The translations under genes were made by a program, and so were the position numbers. Positions 25,796-37,397 of a DNA stretch of 64,000 nucleotides are shown here, one piece after another (position 1 is the first letter of the stretch; the number at the start of each line of letters is the position of its first letter). The notes beneath the pieces are model-generated. The model saw nothing but the letters and a program-made list of their open reading frames with translations, had not been told where the DNA came from and did not search any database. The DNA comes from Toxotes chatareus. Lineage: Eukaryota; Chordata; Actinopteri; Toxotidae. The stretch covers positions 22,864,864 through 22,928,863 of the forward strand of contig CM028884.1 of the NCBI GenBank assembly GCA_016801885.1, written 5' to 3'.

Positions 25796-25852
25796 CACAA
25801 GAGAGAGCGGCCTCTTCCATGACACCACTCCGATCAGTCCAGAGAGCAGCAC
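25796..25852 (-). CDS. entrep2: Internal exon of an ENTREP/FAM189-family membrane protein gene
   Basis: Read on the minus strand, a pyrimidine-rich run ending in tctgccag is followed by 57 bases that translate without a stop to VLLSGLIGVVSWKRPLSLV, then by the donor gtgagt. The exon is 19 whole codons, so it is phase 0 at both ends. The peptide matches what I recall of a conserved segment in the ENTREP (FAM189) family: a hydrophobic transmembrane stretch followed by a short SWKRP loop. ENTREP proteins are multi-pass membrane proteins with C-terminal PPxY motifs that bind ITCH-type ubiquitin ligases on endosomes; none of that C-terminus is in this window. The exon stands alone, with at least 25.8 kb of intron downstream and 38.1 kb upstream. 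That suits ENTREP2 (FAM189A1), known for huge introns, better than the compact ENTREP3; ENTREP1 is not excluded. The family call is strong for such a short exon; the paralog is an inference. Confidence 0.75.
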
Positions 25853-26249
25853 CTGGCAGAGAAAACCCAAAACAGATGCTGTAAGAGATGAATGATACTG
25901 ACAAGTATGTGGAAACAGATGAACATATATTCATATGATGGATGCTCCTATGGCTGCACTAAAGATAAATTCCAGTTTAATTCAATCAGGGGCTTATTTT
26001 TATAGTTTGGGTTTGTTTTACATTAATAACAACATCATTGTAATTACCAAGTTAATTGCTGTGGCCTGGGAAAGAAGGTGATCTCATGAAGAAGAAGTTT
26101 GGTAGTGCCAGAAATGAGAAGTCAGATGATCATACAGAGTTTAAATCTTGTGTGTTAATGAGTGATTGGCACCTCGACTCCCATCCTTTGGAACTGTATT
26201 CAACCAAATATAAATCTAGGTTTACTATGTATGGAAAAATCTGAACTAT

Positions 26250-26620
26250 TGGATAGATTGCCATGAAATTTGGTACAGAAATTCATTCTCCTCTCAGGAT
26301 GAACTGTGAAAACTTTCGGGATTCCTTATTTTTCATGTAATGTCTTCATCTGGTCAAAATTTCACTTTGTCCCATGCTTTGCTTTACAACCAATTACCTG
26401 CCAAACTAATGACATTCCCAGCAGCCTCAGCTGTACTTTGTCTTTAGCAGCAAATAGCTAATGATAGCATGCTAACACAATAAACTAAGATGGTGAATAT
26501 GGTAAACATTTTACCTACTTAATATCTGTACCTCATCATTATCATTGCAAACATGTTAGCATACTGATTGTGTTTTCTCTGAGACCCAGCAGAGTTTACA
26601 TGTTAGTCTGTTTGAAACAT
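26250..26620 (+). repeat. Dispersed repeat D copy
   Basis: Contains attgccatgaaatttggtac, acattcccagcagcctcagc, atgctaacacaataaactaa and gatggtgaatatggtaaaca. This is a long, well-preserved copy, about 400 bp upstream of the exon on the gene's strand. Confidence 0.7.
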
Positions 26621-27779
26621 TGAAGAAAATACCAGGGAAGCCGAATAATCCACTTTTCTGGGAGTGTAAACAAATGCAAATGATTACACAGATGTCTGTT
26701 GTAAACATCCATCACAGTTTAACTTAAACTTTGACCTACAGTACTATCCATAGTTGAGCACATACAATTTCTTTGTGTAATGAGGGATAATAACCAATGT
26801 TTCAGGTGCCCTCATTTCTCATTTTAGCTCCAACTGAAGTGGTTTGTATAATCCAGCTAATCGGTCAGCTTGTTTTTTGTAGTCTGTGTGATCATCTGAC
26901 CACTTATTTCTTGCACCGTCAGACTTCACTGAAACGCAGTTGCCTTGTTCCCAGATTTCAGCAGTTACTTCAGCCAGTACGATGTTATCAGCACCAATTA
27001 AAATGATGGCGAAAATTATGGGAGATAAGACCGAAGTTGTAATAAACCAGCAATTAGCACGGCATCAATTCAAAACCCTTCAGTCACTTGTCCTTTGATA
27101 CACCAAACAGACTTTCAGTTCAGTATGGGATTCACTTCTGTGGTTTCTCTGGTAAATACAGATGATTGATTGAAAAGATCATTTTCTACATGATGTGTTG
27201 AGAACTGCACAAATCAGGTGGGAGTTGTTGCTCTTGTTTGACAATTCTGTGCCCATCTGCCATCTGATTTGTCACCCGTGTTTCAGTGTCGATGTGGATC
27301 TCTTTGTCAACAAGTCTTCAAGGATTCTCTGGTTCACAGATTATTTTCCCTTCATCAGGGAACAAATGGATGTCATCCTGTAGTTTGAGGTGGTTAATAA
27401 CAGAACACTGAATGCAGTGAGCTTTTGTAGGATTGCAATATGCGTAAGTGCAATGCCACATTTTTTCACAGTTGGTTGGGATTTTTAAAGCTATTCTAAT
27501 GCGTTCCCAGCTTCTTGTAAGTGTGATTCACTCCTTACACAACCTGATCCCCCATACAGGAAACTGTGTACCTACTTCTCATTTCATTTGGCTGCTTTCC
27601 AGGGACTGAAATAAGCTGCAAAGGCTGCTAAAGTTCTTCACTTTGTTCCCACTGGGACCTCAAGATGTCCTGGTTTTATTTATTTGTTTAGCTCTTTAAT
27701 GGCTGACATTAATTTTGAATGTGGTACAATGTGGTATCATAGATCATCATAGATTATCACTTGGCCTTGGTGAACAAAT

Positions 27780-28030
27780 AACAGAATGCCTTCATGTGTT
27801 GTTTTGAAGGGCTGTTACAAACGATGTGTTTTGTCATTTACTTTGGAGAACTTATTGAAAATGCATCTCAGTGTTGCTTCTAGACTTCATCAACTTGTCT
27901 CTCAGGACTTATTGGTACTCCACTCCATTAGCACTGATTTGCTTTTCAGATTTTGTGCTCCAGCTACCTGGAACCAGTTACCCTGAAGCTCGATGCTGAA
28001 ATGAGACAACTCAAGCAATCTGGATCCATT
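27780..28030 (+). mobile_element. L2/Rex-like LINE 3' ORF remnant
   Basis: A plus-strand frame (27786-27986) ends with a segment reading FRFCAPATWNQLP, which resembles the conserved end motif (AP..WN.LP) of L2/Rex-type fish LINE polyproteins. The residues before it (LENLLKMH, then LVSQDLLVLHS) fit the spacing of the usual leucine- and arginine-rich stretch ahead of that motif. The frame stops right after it and no 5' part is seen. It could be chance similarity, so the call is moderate. Confidence 0.45.
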
Positions 28031-28369
28031 TTACTGTGAGGTTTGTGCTTCCGTCTAATATTTATTATCCCCATCTGTTATTGATTTGTCTGTTTGATTT
28101 AAATCCAAGTTCTTCTACTTCTGTAACACAAACTGTTTGTGTTTTGTAAAGATGTAGCTCCAAACAGCAGATGTTTCGCAAATGAGATGCCTGATTAAAT
28201 TAACTTTAAGTTTGAAAAAAAAAAAAAAACACCCATTGGTTTTCTCAGCATGCTTCACTCGGGGTGTGGTGTTGCATTTTTACAGTTCTTGTTACTGTAG
28301 GTGTGAATTCCTGTATCACAGAAATGTGAGTGAACAAAGGGTACTCATAGCCTCCAGTGCTCTATTCCT

Positions 28370-28700
28370 CCACAGTCGCTCTCTGCCTTCTTCACCCTCC
28401 ATTAAACACCAACATGCTCTCCCCATTTTCCCCATCTTACTCCCTCCTTCCTTCTCTCCACTGACTTTCTGGATATCCACCTTCTCTCTCTTTGCCATCT
28501 TTCCCTTTCCAATTTCTCCCCACATCACACTCCATCTCTGTATTTCTTGCTCCTGCTCTGCACCCACACAGTCACAGTATATTTCTGCACTTACAGACTC
28601 ACTTTCACTGCTCCCTACCCAGCCTTCTCATTTCTATTTCCCTCTCTGTCTTGTTCCACTCTCTAGTCAATCTTCCACTTCTTCACTCACCTTGATACTC
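28370..28700 (+). repeat. Pyrimidine-rich tract
   Basis: About 330 bp made mostly of C and T on the plus strand. It creates the longest open frame of the window (28182-28814) through lack of stop codons, with serine, leucine and proline-rich content and no domain. It is called low-complexity DNA, not a gene. Such asymmetric tracts can form triplex structures. Confidence 0.7.
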
Positions 28701-28756
28701 ACAGGACCTGGCGAATGGGATGTCAATATTTCATTTGAGGGCACGCGCACACATAC

Positions 28757-28790
28757 ACTCACTCACTCACACACACACACACACACACGC
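28757..28790. repeat. (ACTC)n(AC)n microsatellite
   Basis: Three ACTC units followed by about ten AC units; it closes the pyrimidine-rich tract upstream. Confidence 0.9.
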
Positions 28791-29768
28791 AAGTTTTGGG
28801 AGCCAGATAAATAGAAACCTGGATTAAAGGATGAGGCTGGTGCTATTTTATCTTTTTGTAAGTATCAACAAATTTTACAAAAGGATCAAAATGAACAACA
28901 AATTTATCCAACTCCATTCTCCTCCAAAAAAGCGCTTGTGTTACTAATATGATATATTTACTGTTTTGGTCTTTATTTAATATGATTTAATGATAATAAA
29001 AGGAGAAAATTATCAGAGAACTATCATCAAAAGGTTGGTGAATAATCATTTGTAAAAAATTCCTGTTTACTTGATTTTAGATTAAAGGCTGAGAAGCCGA
29101 CCAGGCTTTTCTTTTGGGGAATTCTAAAGTTGTTGGTTGTTATGATTGGTATATATTTACAGTTGCAGTCAAGTAACTGTGCCAGAATAGTACCAGAATA
29201 AAGGCTGTAGCCCCTGCCAGTGTCCACTGGGTGCAATTATGTCACTGACCAGCTCTGATGCGACTGCCAGAGCCAATCAGTAGCCATTCTGGCCGATGTG
29301 TCACTGTCCACTGTCTCTTTTATTATTCTTCCCAAGCTGGGTCTATTTTTGCTAACTGTCTGCTCTTAAGCATGAAATACACTTGTTAATATATAAAGGC
29401 CTACATTTATATGGGTTCTACTGTTTCCTTGCTAATACACGCCATTTAGGATTTATAGATAAAAACAAAACAAAACAAAAACACAGCATTCAATGCTGTG
29501 CAGTTAATTAAAACAAGTAAAGAACAGCCACAAACTAGAAAGCTTCCTTTGAACAGGTAAACTGCATATGTGAGAGTGACCGACATCTGACCGTGCCTCT
29601 ATGCTCTGTCTCCACTGTGTCTTCTGTGTTCATTGCTGCTGAAAACTGCGACATGCAGCAGGAGACAGAGGCTTGTGTTACTCCTGTGTTGCGGTACCAT
29701 TCACACTCTGCATGCTGGCGTCAGGCACCCCACCACAAGAGTCCAGGGATGTTGTGTCACCATTACAA

Positions 29769-29789
29769 GCCTCTCTCTCTCTCTCTCTG
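29769..29789. repeat. Short (CT)n microsatellite
   Basis: About nine CT units. Confidence 0.9.
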
Positions 29790-30647
29790 CCTGGAGCTGT
29801 TCCTGGCTGTAGAGAGCAAATGAACTGCACAATGCACAATCACGGCTGTACTGAGAACCTGTCCTCCAACTATTTCAGTCTCAGAAATTTTCATAACTGC
29901 GTCAACTACATCAGTTCATGGCATTTGTTCATGGAAGTAAGGCATGGCACTGGACAAATCACAAATTTTTTTTTTTTGGTGTTTTGAGATGGACCCTCTC
30001 AAATTACTTTGAGACATTTATCACCCTGAGCAAGTTGGATGATCAGCCACACCTGTCACTCTATTGGTGTGTATGAATATATACATATATGGGTGTGGTA
30101 TCCAACATCAGTGCACATTGACTACAAGGCACAAAATCTATGGAAAATGACATAAAAGTGTTTCAATCAGATCTCCACCAGGTCTCCACCATACCATAAA
30201 CCTGTATTTGATGTTTCACTTCCAATGGGGTGTGATGAACTGAGCAAACAAAGATCAAAGGACTGCTGGCATGTTCAGACAAGCAGGTAACTGCAAACAG
30301 AGGCTTCAGTTTACTCAGTGCATATAGAGAGTTTTCTCCATACACAACACATTACTTGTATGATGCATCTGTATAATGGAATAAGAGTGCAAACATCCAT
30401 TGAAATTGATGTCAGATATCTCAGCTGAGGGGCTGTGAAGCCCACAGTTATCATTTCATGTCCTGCTGTATTTCACCTCAACACATCTCGCTATTTTATT
30501 CCATTTATTTATATCATTATTCTTATGGCATTCATGTCGAAGCATGGAGGAGGTTATGCACTTGACCCAAAGTTCTTGTGTAACATTATGTGAGTAAGAC
30601 TGTACTTTTGACCTTCAGTCATGTCATATTGCTGTAGAGTGAAATCA

Positions 30648-30669
30648 AACACACACACACACACACACC
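30648..30669. repeat. Short (CA)n microsatellite
   Basis: About 10 CA units. Confidence 0.9.
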
Positions 30670-32281
30670 TCATCCTGAATTTTTTTTTTTCTCTCGCCAG
30701 TCGCTCTTGTCCCTCCACCATGCTGTGCATTGCATGTGCCCACACATACATGTGCCTATGTGTGTACCTGTGTGCCTGTGGTGTATGCCAGGGAAATTTC
30801 TGTGTGAGCAGGAACCATGTGATAGCTTTGCTGGTCGTCAGTCACTGGAGGCTTTTCCCCTTGGCTGCTCACAGAACAGGATTAACATGCAATACTTAGC
30901 AGCATTAGTCACTGAAACCTGGGCAGCACGCACTCACTCAAATGCTACAAAAATGCTGAAGCATATTTCAATATGTTTGCATATTTCGTGGTTTCTATAT
31001 TAATTTATAAACTGCTGAATAAAAACAATGACAAGTCCAAAAGCTCATTATGAGTAAAGACTAATAAAACAACAGAAACAGGGCAGGGCAACAAATGATG
31101 AAATTACAAGTTTGTACACAAAGGATATTTTTAAAGATAAATTGACCCTGGTAAAGTATAAGTGCTTTCATAAATTGATTCGAACCAGGACAATAGAACA
31201 GTCGCCTTGAGATGGGTTAGTGCAGAAATGACGCTGAAAACTGTTCATAAAATATATTTCAAATAATGAAAGTGTTGAGTTGGAAATTTTAAGTTGCTAA
31301 ATAATAAAACATGGAAAAATGAAATTGTAATAAACAAAGCATTTAAATATATTTTTAGGCAGCTTTGAATTAACTGTAAATATTTCCTAGCAGAAGGTTT
31401 TATGATGACAGTCAAACACTGAGGACTTTGTTCAGGAAAAATAATCAGAGTCTTAATTTTGGTGCTGGATAACATTTGAAGCCATCTAATAGCAGGATGT
31501 TCAGATCATTAAGCATATCAGCTGAAGTGTCATACAGCCGGTGGGAAACAAGTTTAAAATGACAGAAGGCATGATAAAGTGAGTGCAAAAAAAAGAATAA
31601 ATTTTTAAAACTGCAACTCTTCAGGACTAATGTGAGGAAAATGTGAGAATTTTCTCCGTGTGTCTCTTATACCTACAGACATACACACGCACCATGCTCA
31701 CATGCAGATTCACAAGGACACACACAGAGAGTACTGACAAGTGTAAATGGAGCAGGGAGATAAAAGCAGGGCTTTGGCTTTTCACAGGACAGGATCAGAG
31801 GAACCAGTGTCACAGCCATGAAAGAATGCATTACTCTGGTACTGTGACAGGGACTACTGACACCCACACAGAGCCTTGCAGAGGTGACATTTCATTTGAG
31901 GCCCACCACAAAGCAAACATTTAAAAATACAACAACTTAAAATTCCCTTTTTACAGATCAGCGACTTATTGCAAAGTCAGAGTGAAAAGGTTGAACTCAA
32001 ACTGCTTTATGACAGACAAAAGGCACGTGAGCCCTGCTGGATCCCGGGATTGAGAGAAGCCCCAGTAAGCGATAAGTCTCTGCAGCTGCCACAGCAAATT
32101 CCAGCTATACACACAACACACAACGAACGTTAGCAACACAGTACACAATTTCAGCACAGGAAAATGTGGGCTTTACTATGGAAGAAAAAAGCAAACAAAC
32201 AGGGACAAGTGTTTTTTATATTTGTTACAGAAACTAGCACAAGCACATTCTGTTCTTTATGTCAGTTACTTTTATTATTTC

Positions 32282-32331
32282 TTTTCATTATAAAATTTCA
32301 TTATAAAATTATTACTTTTCATTATAAAATG
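32282..32331. repeat. Short tandem repeat, three units
   Basis: The unit ttcattataaaat occurs three times in 50 bp, the last separated by tattactt. Confidence 0.85.
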
Positions 32332-34417
32332 AGAAAATAGGACTCAGGATTAACACTGTTAAACTTTGGTTTACTTAGTGGTCTATAGACTTCTATGGCT
32401 GTAAGTTTGAGTAACACTTCAGTGAGTTACAGTAGTTATTATTCACTCTCAGTGAAGAAGTTTTTTGCTCTTCAGTTTACACTGTAGGGCATTATTAAGT
32501 GTAATTCTTATGAGTCAGATAAATATAGGCCCTGAGCTTTAAACAAAGCTCTCAATGTCTCGTTCAGTCTTTGCACCAACCTACGGATACAAAAACCGCT
32601 TTTTATGTCTTTATGTCTGCTCTTAGTTTGCGTGATAGGATGAGGAGCTCAGTGATTTAGAAGGACCTTGATATTAAGCCACTTCACTTTGAGATGAGTC
32701 AGTTAAAGTGGCTGAGACACTTAAGGCTGCTTCCTGGACACCTCTCCTTGAATACGTTCTGGGTACTAGGAGACCTTGGGGCTGATCCAAGACAGTGCAG
32801 GGTTAGGAAACCCCCAGGAGGAGCTTCTGGCGAAAATACATGTGGGGTTCTCTACTTTCTACCCTGTTAGTTACCTGACTTTGATATTAACTTTGTTTTT
32901 TCGTAAGGTATATTAGCAGGTATTTAGCAGTTAATTACTGGGATCTTTTCCAAAGTCATTTTGGAGGATGTAGTTTGTGGCATTATACAGAGATGTTTAT
33001 TACTCAGCCTACCCCCACTGATGTGAACTGGGGAGGACAATATAATAAAAATGCCTGTCAGTATAAATTCCCCCTGTGATCTTTAGATACTGCTACATTG
33101 CCTTCTCTCTTAAAAGCATTTATTGTCTCCAGTTTTCATTTAGGAAATTCTTTACTTCACCTAGTAGGCAGTAGGATAATACATCATTACTGCTGGTGTT
33201 CAAACTGCATTGATACAACATGGATAAAACTGATGAATTTAAATAAATCTTTGTGCTTCTGTCATTTTGTCTTTTTTGCTCCCTTTTCCTGTTATCATGT
33301 ACCTTGTGATTTAGCAAATATCATAAAGGGCCACTTACATATAAAACATAAGGTTGTTTATCATTTCCTACCCGGTTTGTTACACACACAAATACTTGCC
33401 AATTATACAACATTAATTGGAAGAAGGGGGTAAACAGTGAGTTATCCCATCTTATAGTTCACCAGCTGGTGAAAGGGCAGATTTGATGATTAATAGAAGT
33501 GAGACAAAGAAGCTTTGGTAAATATCAGCTCTTAGAGTTTTGTTTAATGACCACCCTGCAAAGATGTAGTATAGGATTTTATGTAGATTTTGACTGTGGG
33601 TTGAGCTTTCCACAATATGGTGAAGAATGTAATGCTGTATCTCTACAAGAAATTTATGATGCAAGATAACACATTTTAGAAACAGTTAATGATTAAAGTT
33701 TGGTTATTTCTTTTTCTCTTCGTTTGTAAGTGTGAACCCAGACTACCTGCCTTCAACAGAGCCAAACTGACCTGAACTGTAAACATACCCAGCAAAAGTT
33801 TCTTATAAGATCACAAAAACAAATGGCAAATTTACACAGTGTCACCAAGAAAATAACACATAAACTGAATTTGTTGGGGGACTGCTGTATTGCATTGAAT
33901 TTCATCATACTTGTTTTTTTTCCCTCTTTCAATCACTCAGTGTGCATGCAGATAAAATCAAGTGGAACTATTTCTTCCAGCAAGTACGTCTATGGGTAAA
34001 ATGACAATAAATTATGACATGTAAAATCAGTGAATGCAAAGGAAAAAAATTTCCACCGCTATAAATTTATGTGCAGTAAAATTTTAATTTAAAATGATTT
34101 AAAATGTCTTATTTGTCTTGTTTCTTCCAATTAAACAACCTCTTAATCCTGGTATTCACATTGAAGGCTTCCTATAATAACCAGGCAGCAGTGGAGGTGT
34201 TTATGGCTCCATGCTACTGATTCGAGGAAAAAAAGAAAGAAAAAAAAAAGCTATGCAAAAGCTGAAACTGCTTCGAATTCTACCTAAATCACAGTCACTT
34301 CTATTCTTATTCATTTATGCATGGCACCAATCAAAGAAGCCATTACTGGAAGTGAGGGTTTAGAAAGCAGGCCGTTTCTCAAACATCATCGCAGCCAAGA
34401 TGGATGGAGCCAGTGCG

Positions 34418-34431
34418 GTTGCCGTGGTAAC
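34418..34431. promoter_or_regulatory. Candidate RFX X-box near a YY1-like motif
   Basis: gttgccgtggtaac is a perfect X-box half-site pair with a 2-base spacer. About 25 bp upstream, gccaagatgg resembles a YY1 core. The block 34385-34520 is more GC-rich than its neighbours, so it is a plausible enhancer or minor promoter. Confidence 0.45.
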
Positions 34432-34564
34432 CACAAACTGGCCATTTGCCAGGATCCATAATGATTTCCCATCAGCTGAGAGGAGCAGGGGACCCTCGCT
34501 GGTTCAGACAGGCTCATGTACGAGAAAATGCACTAGAATCCCCCACAGCCACCCAAAATCACCC

Positions 34565-34565
<1 letters not shown>

Positions 34566-34613
<48 letters not shown>

Positions 34614-35265
34614 TCATGTCTTCCAGTCTTTGGGAGGACATTCGTTTACATAAAGCATTCCCTGGCCTACCTGCCTAACCCCAACCCTTAATCTAACGCC
34701 CCCAACCTGAACCCTAGCCACACCAACTTTCAGCAAGAAAAAAAAAAAAACCCTAACCTAACCTCCTAAAACACCTAGTCCACTAAACCTAACCTCCTAA
34801 CCAACCAAACACCCCTACTGAGAGCTCTGTTGCTCAGAGGAGAGTCAGCCAGAGCTTCTGCTCCAGGCTGCAAAATGGCAACTGTTTCATGTAGGCATCT
34901 GTGGAACCGAGGTAGTAAAAATAAGCACTCACTGAGGGAGAGGTGTCGCCATCCACTGCCCTCAGTGTCACCACCTCAGTCTCTGCACGAAGCAGAATCA
35001 GAAAAAAAACTTTATTATTCCCTGTAAGAAAAGACCGGCTCAGCTCCGAGATCAAGAGTTGCCCAACTCTCACGTGTGGGTGAGATCTGATCCTGAAAGA
35101 CCACAGCTCCTGTTTGCAAACTCTGCAATATTACATCATTGCAGTAAAATCTAGTATGAGGATTCTAACCTGAACCCTAAAACGTCTTAATCCTAAAACA
35201 GCCCTTTAAAGTCATGAGGACCATAATGGTTCCAAACCAATTTGTCCACACAACCATGGAAACAC
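34566..35265 (+). repeat. (CA)n-linked dispersed repeat split by about 340 bp
   Basis: The left half is a (CA)n run, then cattcatgtcttccagtctt, acataaagcattccctggcc and irregular ccctaacc/cctaacc units to about 34810. The right half resumes near 35166 with attctaacctgaaccctaaa, agccctttaaagtcatgagg and acaaccatggaaacacac. Together they form one recognisable fish repeat. The intervening 34815-35155 is unrelated and contains gaatcagaaaaaaaacttta, similar to a retrotransposon tail. Confidence 0.5.
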
Positions 35266-35934
35266 ACGTACTCAACAACAAATGTATCACATGGTCATTT
35301 ACAGTAGAATGTCTTAACATGGTAAAAGTTAACACTGGAGTGGGAATAGACAGAATAGACTCACAGTAAAGCACAAACTGTCCGAATCCCTCTCAGTCAG
35401 CTCCTCTCCTGCTGTTCTCTTTCAAGTGAAACAGCCCCTTTTATTTCACTTTCACTTTATTTTGGTCAAGAGAAGAAAGTCTCTCCTCTCAGAGCTCTTT
35501 ATGCTCTGCAGCCTCTTAGCACACACAGTAATCTGACACACAGTACATGTGTGAAAGTGTGTGTGCAGCTTTGTGTGTCTGTGGCTTGCCTGTGTGAGTG
35601 TATGTGTGTTTCTCCCTATAAGTGCACGCATGTGTAAATCTATGGAGACTGAACAGAATATGCCTGGGCTTTTAACAATATGAGGAGCTGCTGATTAAAT
35701 TGACATCTATAAGGGAGGTGCCTTCTTTTTTTTTTTTTTTTTTTAAAGGATTTTGCTGCATGTGTGTTTAGTATTGCTCTTTTTACTTCCTGTTCATTTT
35801 TTTTTTTCAAATTTCTTTCTAAAAATGAAGCATCACATTTCTGTTTGCTGAACACTGTGTACATTATCAGAATCAGCTGATCACATTAAAACATCCATGT
35901 TGATGAAAGTGATTTTAAGTTAGTTTGTCAGTTG

Positions 35935-36110
35935 GTCTGTTGATTCACCACTTTGATCCAGACTGAAATATCTCAACAACTATTTGATGGACTTGCATGT
36001 AATTTTGTACAGTCAGTCATGGTCCATAGAAGATGAATCCTGAAGACTGTAATGATTCCCTGACCTTTACTCCAGCACCACCATGAGATTGACATTTGCG
36101 ATCCCTTTAC
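35935..36110 (+). repeat. Dispersed repeat D, 5' part
   Basis: Contains gatccagactgaaatatctc, caactatttgatggacttgc and accaccatgagattgacatt, the start of the same family. Confidence 0.6.
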
Positions 36111-36656
36111 TTCTCATCTAGCATCATTGTCAAGTCACATTTTTTATGTCTATTACAGTACATGCCAATGCCATCTTGAATTTTTTGTATCCCACCTTAT
36201 ATCTCCCTGATTTGTGTCTGTTGGCCTCTACATTGGAGGGATTTATTGTATTGCTTTCCCAGCAGAATCCTGTACTGCTGCTTAGATTGACTGAGGACCA
36301 TCTAAAAAATGACTCAAGCTGTAAGTGCTCCCATATCTTCAAAACACAAGAGCCTCTAAAAGAAAGTGAAAAGCAGGAAACCATATTTTTAGTATGCATG
36401 CTATTGATTTAGAGTGTCAATCGATGTGTCTATGTTTTGCTTTTGAGTGGTGAGGACGGTTTTGTTTTAATTAGATTCCTACATTGGTTTGATGGAGTAG
36501 CATTTCATTCCTCTATGAAAAATGCAAATGTAAAATCTAACGCCTAATTCTAACATTAATGCCATGCAGAAGTTTACATGGGGAAAAGGAATGAAGTTCT
36601 CAATGTAAATGAGATGAGAATTAAAAAAAAAAAAATCAATCACCAAGAACATTTCT

Positions 36657-36663
<7 letters not shown>

Positions 36664-36706
<43 letters not shown>

Positions 36707-36723
36707 ATGTGCATGTGTGTGTG
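36664..36723. repeat. (GT)n microsatellite
   Basis: About 42 bp of pure GT, then GCATGT-interrupted GT units. It pairs with a second GT tract 120 bp downstream. Confidence 0.95.
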
Positions 36724-36838
36724 CTTGTTTACCAATCCAAGTGGATCTGAGAGCCCTTAAGCCCAGGACACAGTACTGGCAGAGCCATACGTGGTCTCTT
36801 GTCCAACAGACCACTGTTAGTAATGTACAAATATGGGT

Positions 36839-36840
<2 letters not shown>

Positions 36841-36880
<40 letters not shown>
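36841..36880. repeat. (GT)n microsatellite
   Basis: About 18 GT units after a gtct interruption; same strand orientation as the tract at 36664. Confidence 0.95.
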
Positions 36881-36884
<4 letters not shown>

Positions 36885-37383
36885 GTACATGTCCCCACAT
36901 TAAAGACAAATGAAGGTGAGCATGTAGCATCAGGGGAGCTGAACTCCTAATGCTTGTGTGACAATTTTGGCCCTGCAGGCCCTGTAACCTTTACTTGTCT
37001 CTATTTGTGTGTAGCCTACTGTATGGATGTGTTTTTTTTTTAGGAACATACGCAGCCAGTGTAAGTATGAGCCACTAAGAGCATGTAAAGCACTCTGAAG
37101 AAGGTATTTGAGGCTGCTGTGGTCGTAGCTCCACAGAGCTTCTGCACTGCAGCCTGTCTAATTCGTGCTCATGCTGACAAAGTGAACGTTTGGCCTCCTT
37201 GAGTGCCTGGTGTTCCAACAACAGCAGCAGCGGTCCTCCTCAAGATTCCCCTTCTCTTCCCTGACAACTGTCTCTAACAGTATTCTCTTCTCTCTCCACC
37301 CACCACCTGCTTCTCCTTCCTAACCCCTCCCCCCATCTTGTATATCATTGCTCCACTTTGCCGCTCAGCAGCACCTCACCACC

Positions 37384-37397
37384 GTTACTATGGAAAC
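37384..37397. promoter_or_regulatory. Candidate RFX X-box, weaker
   Basis: gttactatggaaac fits RYYNYY-N2-RRNRAC but departs from the optimal GTTGCC half-site. It lies in a CAG/CTG-rich, GC-richer block (37130-37520). Confidence 0.3.

Larger units (their letters stand above)
28800..34380. other. No gene seen; unique intron DNA
   Basis: Includes an AAAAC-rich run at 29461-29482, the CA tract at 30648 and the tandem at 32282. Otherwise no repeat or coding signal was recognised. Confidence 0.5.

Noticed and set aside
25746..25934. 62-codon minus-strand frame over the exon
   Set aside because: It is in a different frame from the ENTREP-like peptide and crosses both splice sites.
26070..26090. 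gaaggtgatctcatgaag as a reverse-strand ITFF exon start
   Set aside because: It lies upstream rather than downstream of the exon, lacks an acceptor and does not continue in the family sequence.
28182..28814. Longest open frame (210 codons, plus strand)
   Set aside because: It runs through a poly-A lead, a pyrimidine-rich tract and a CA repeat; the product is low-complexity with no domain.
34677..34810. Interstitial telomeric repeat
   Set aside because: Units are irregular (cctaacc, ccctaacc, ctaaacc) and belong to a (CA)n-linked dispersed repeat rather than a regular TTAGGG array.
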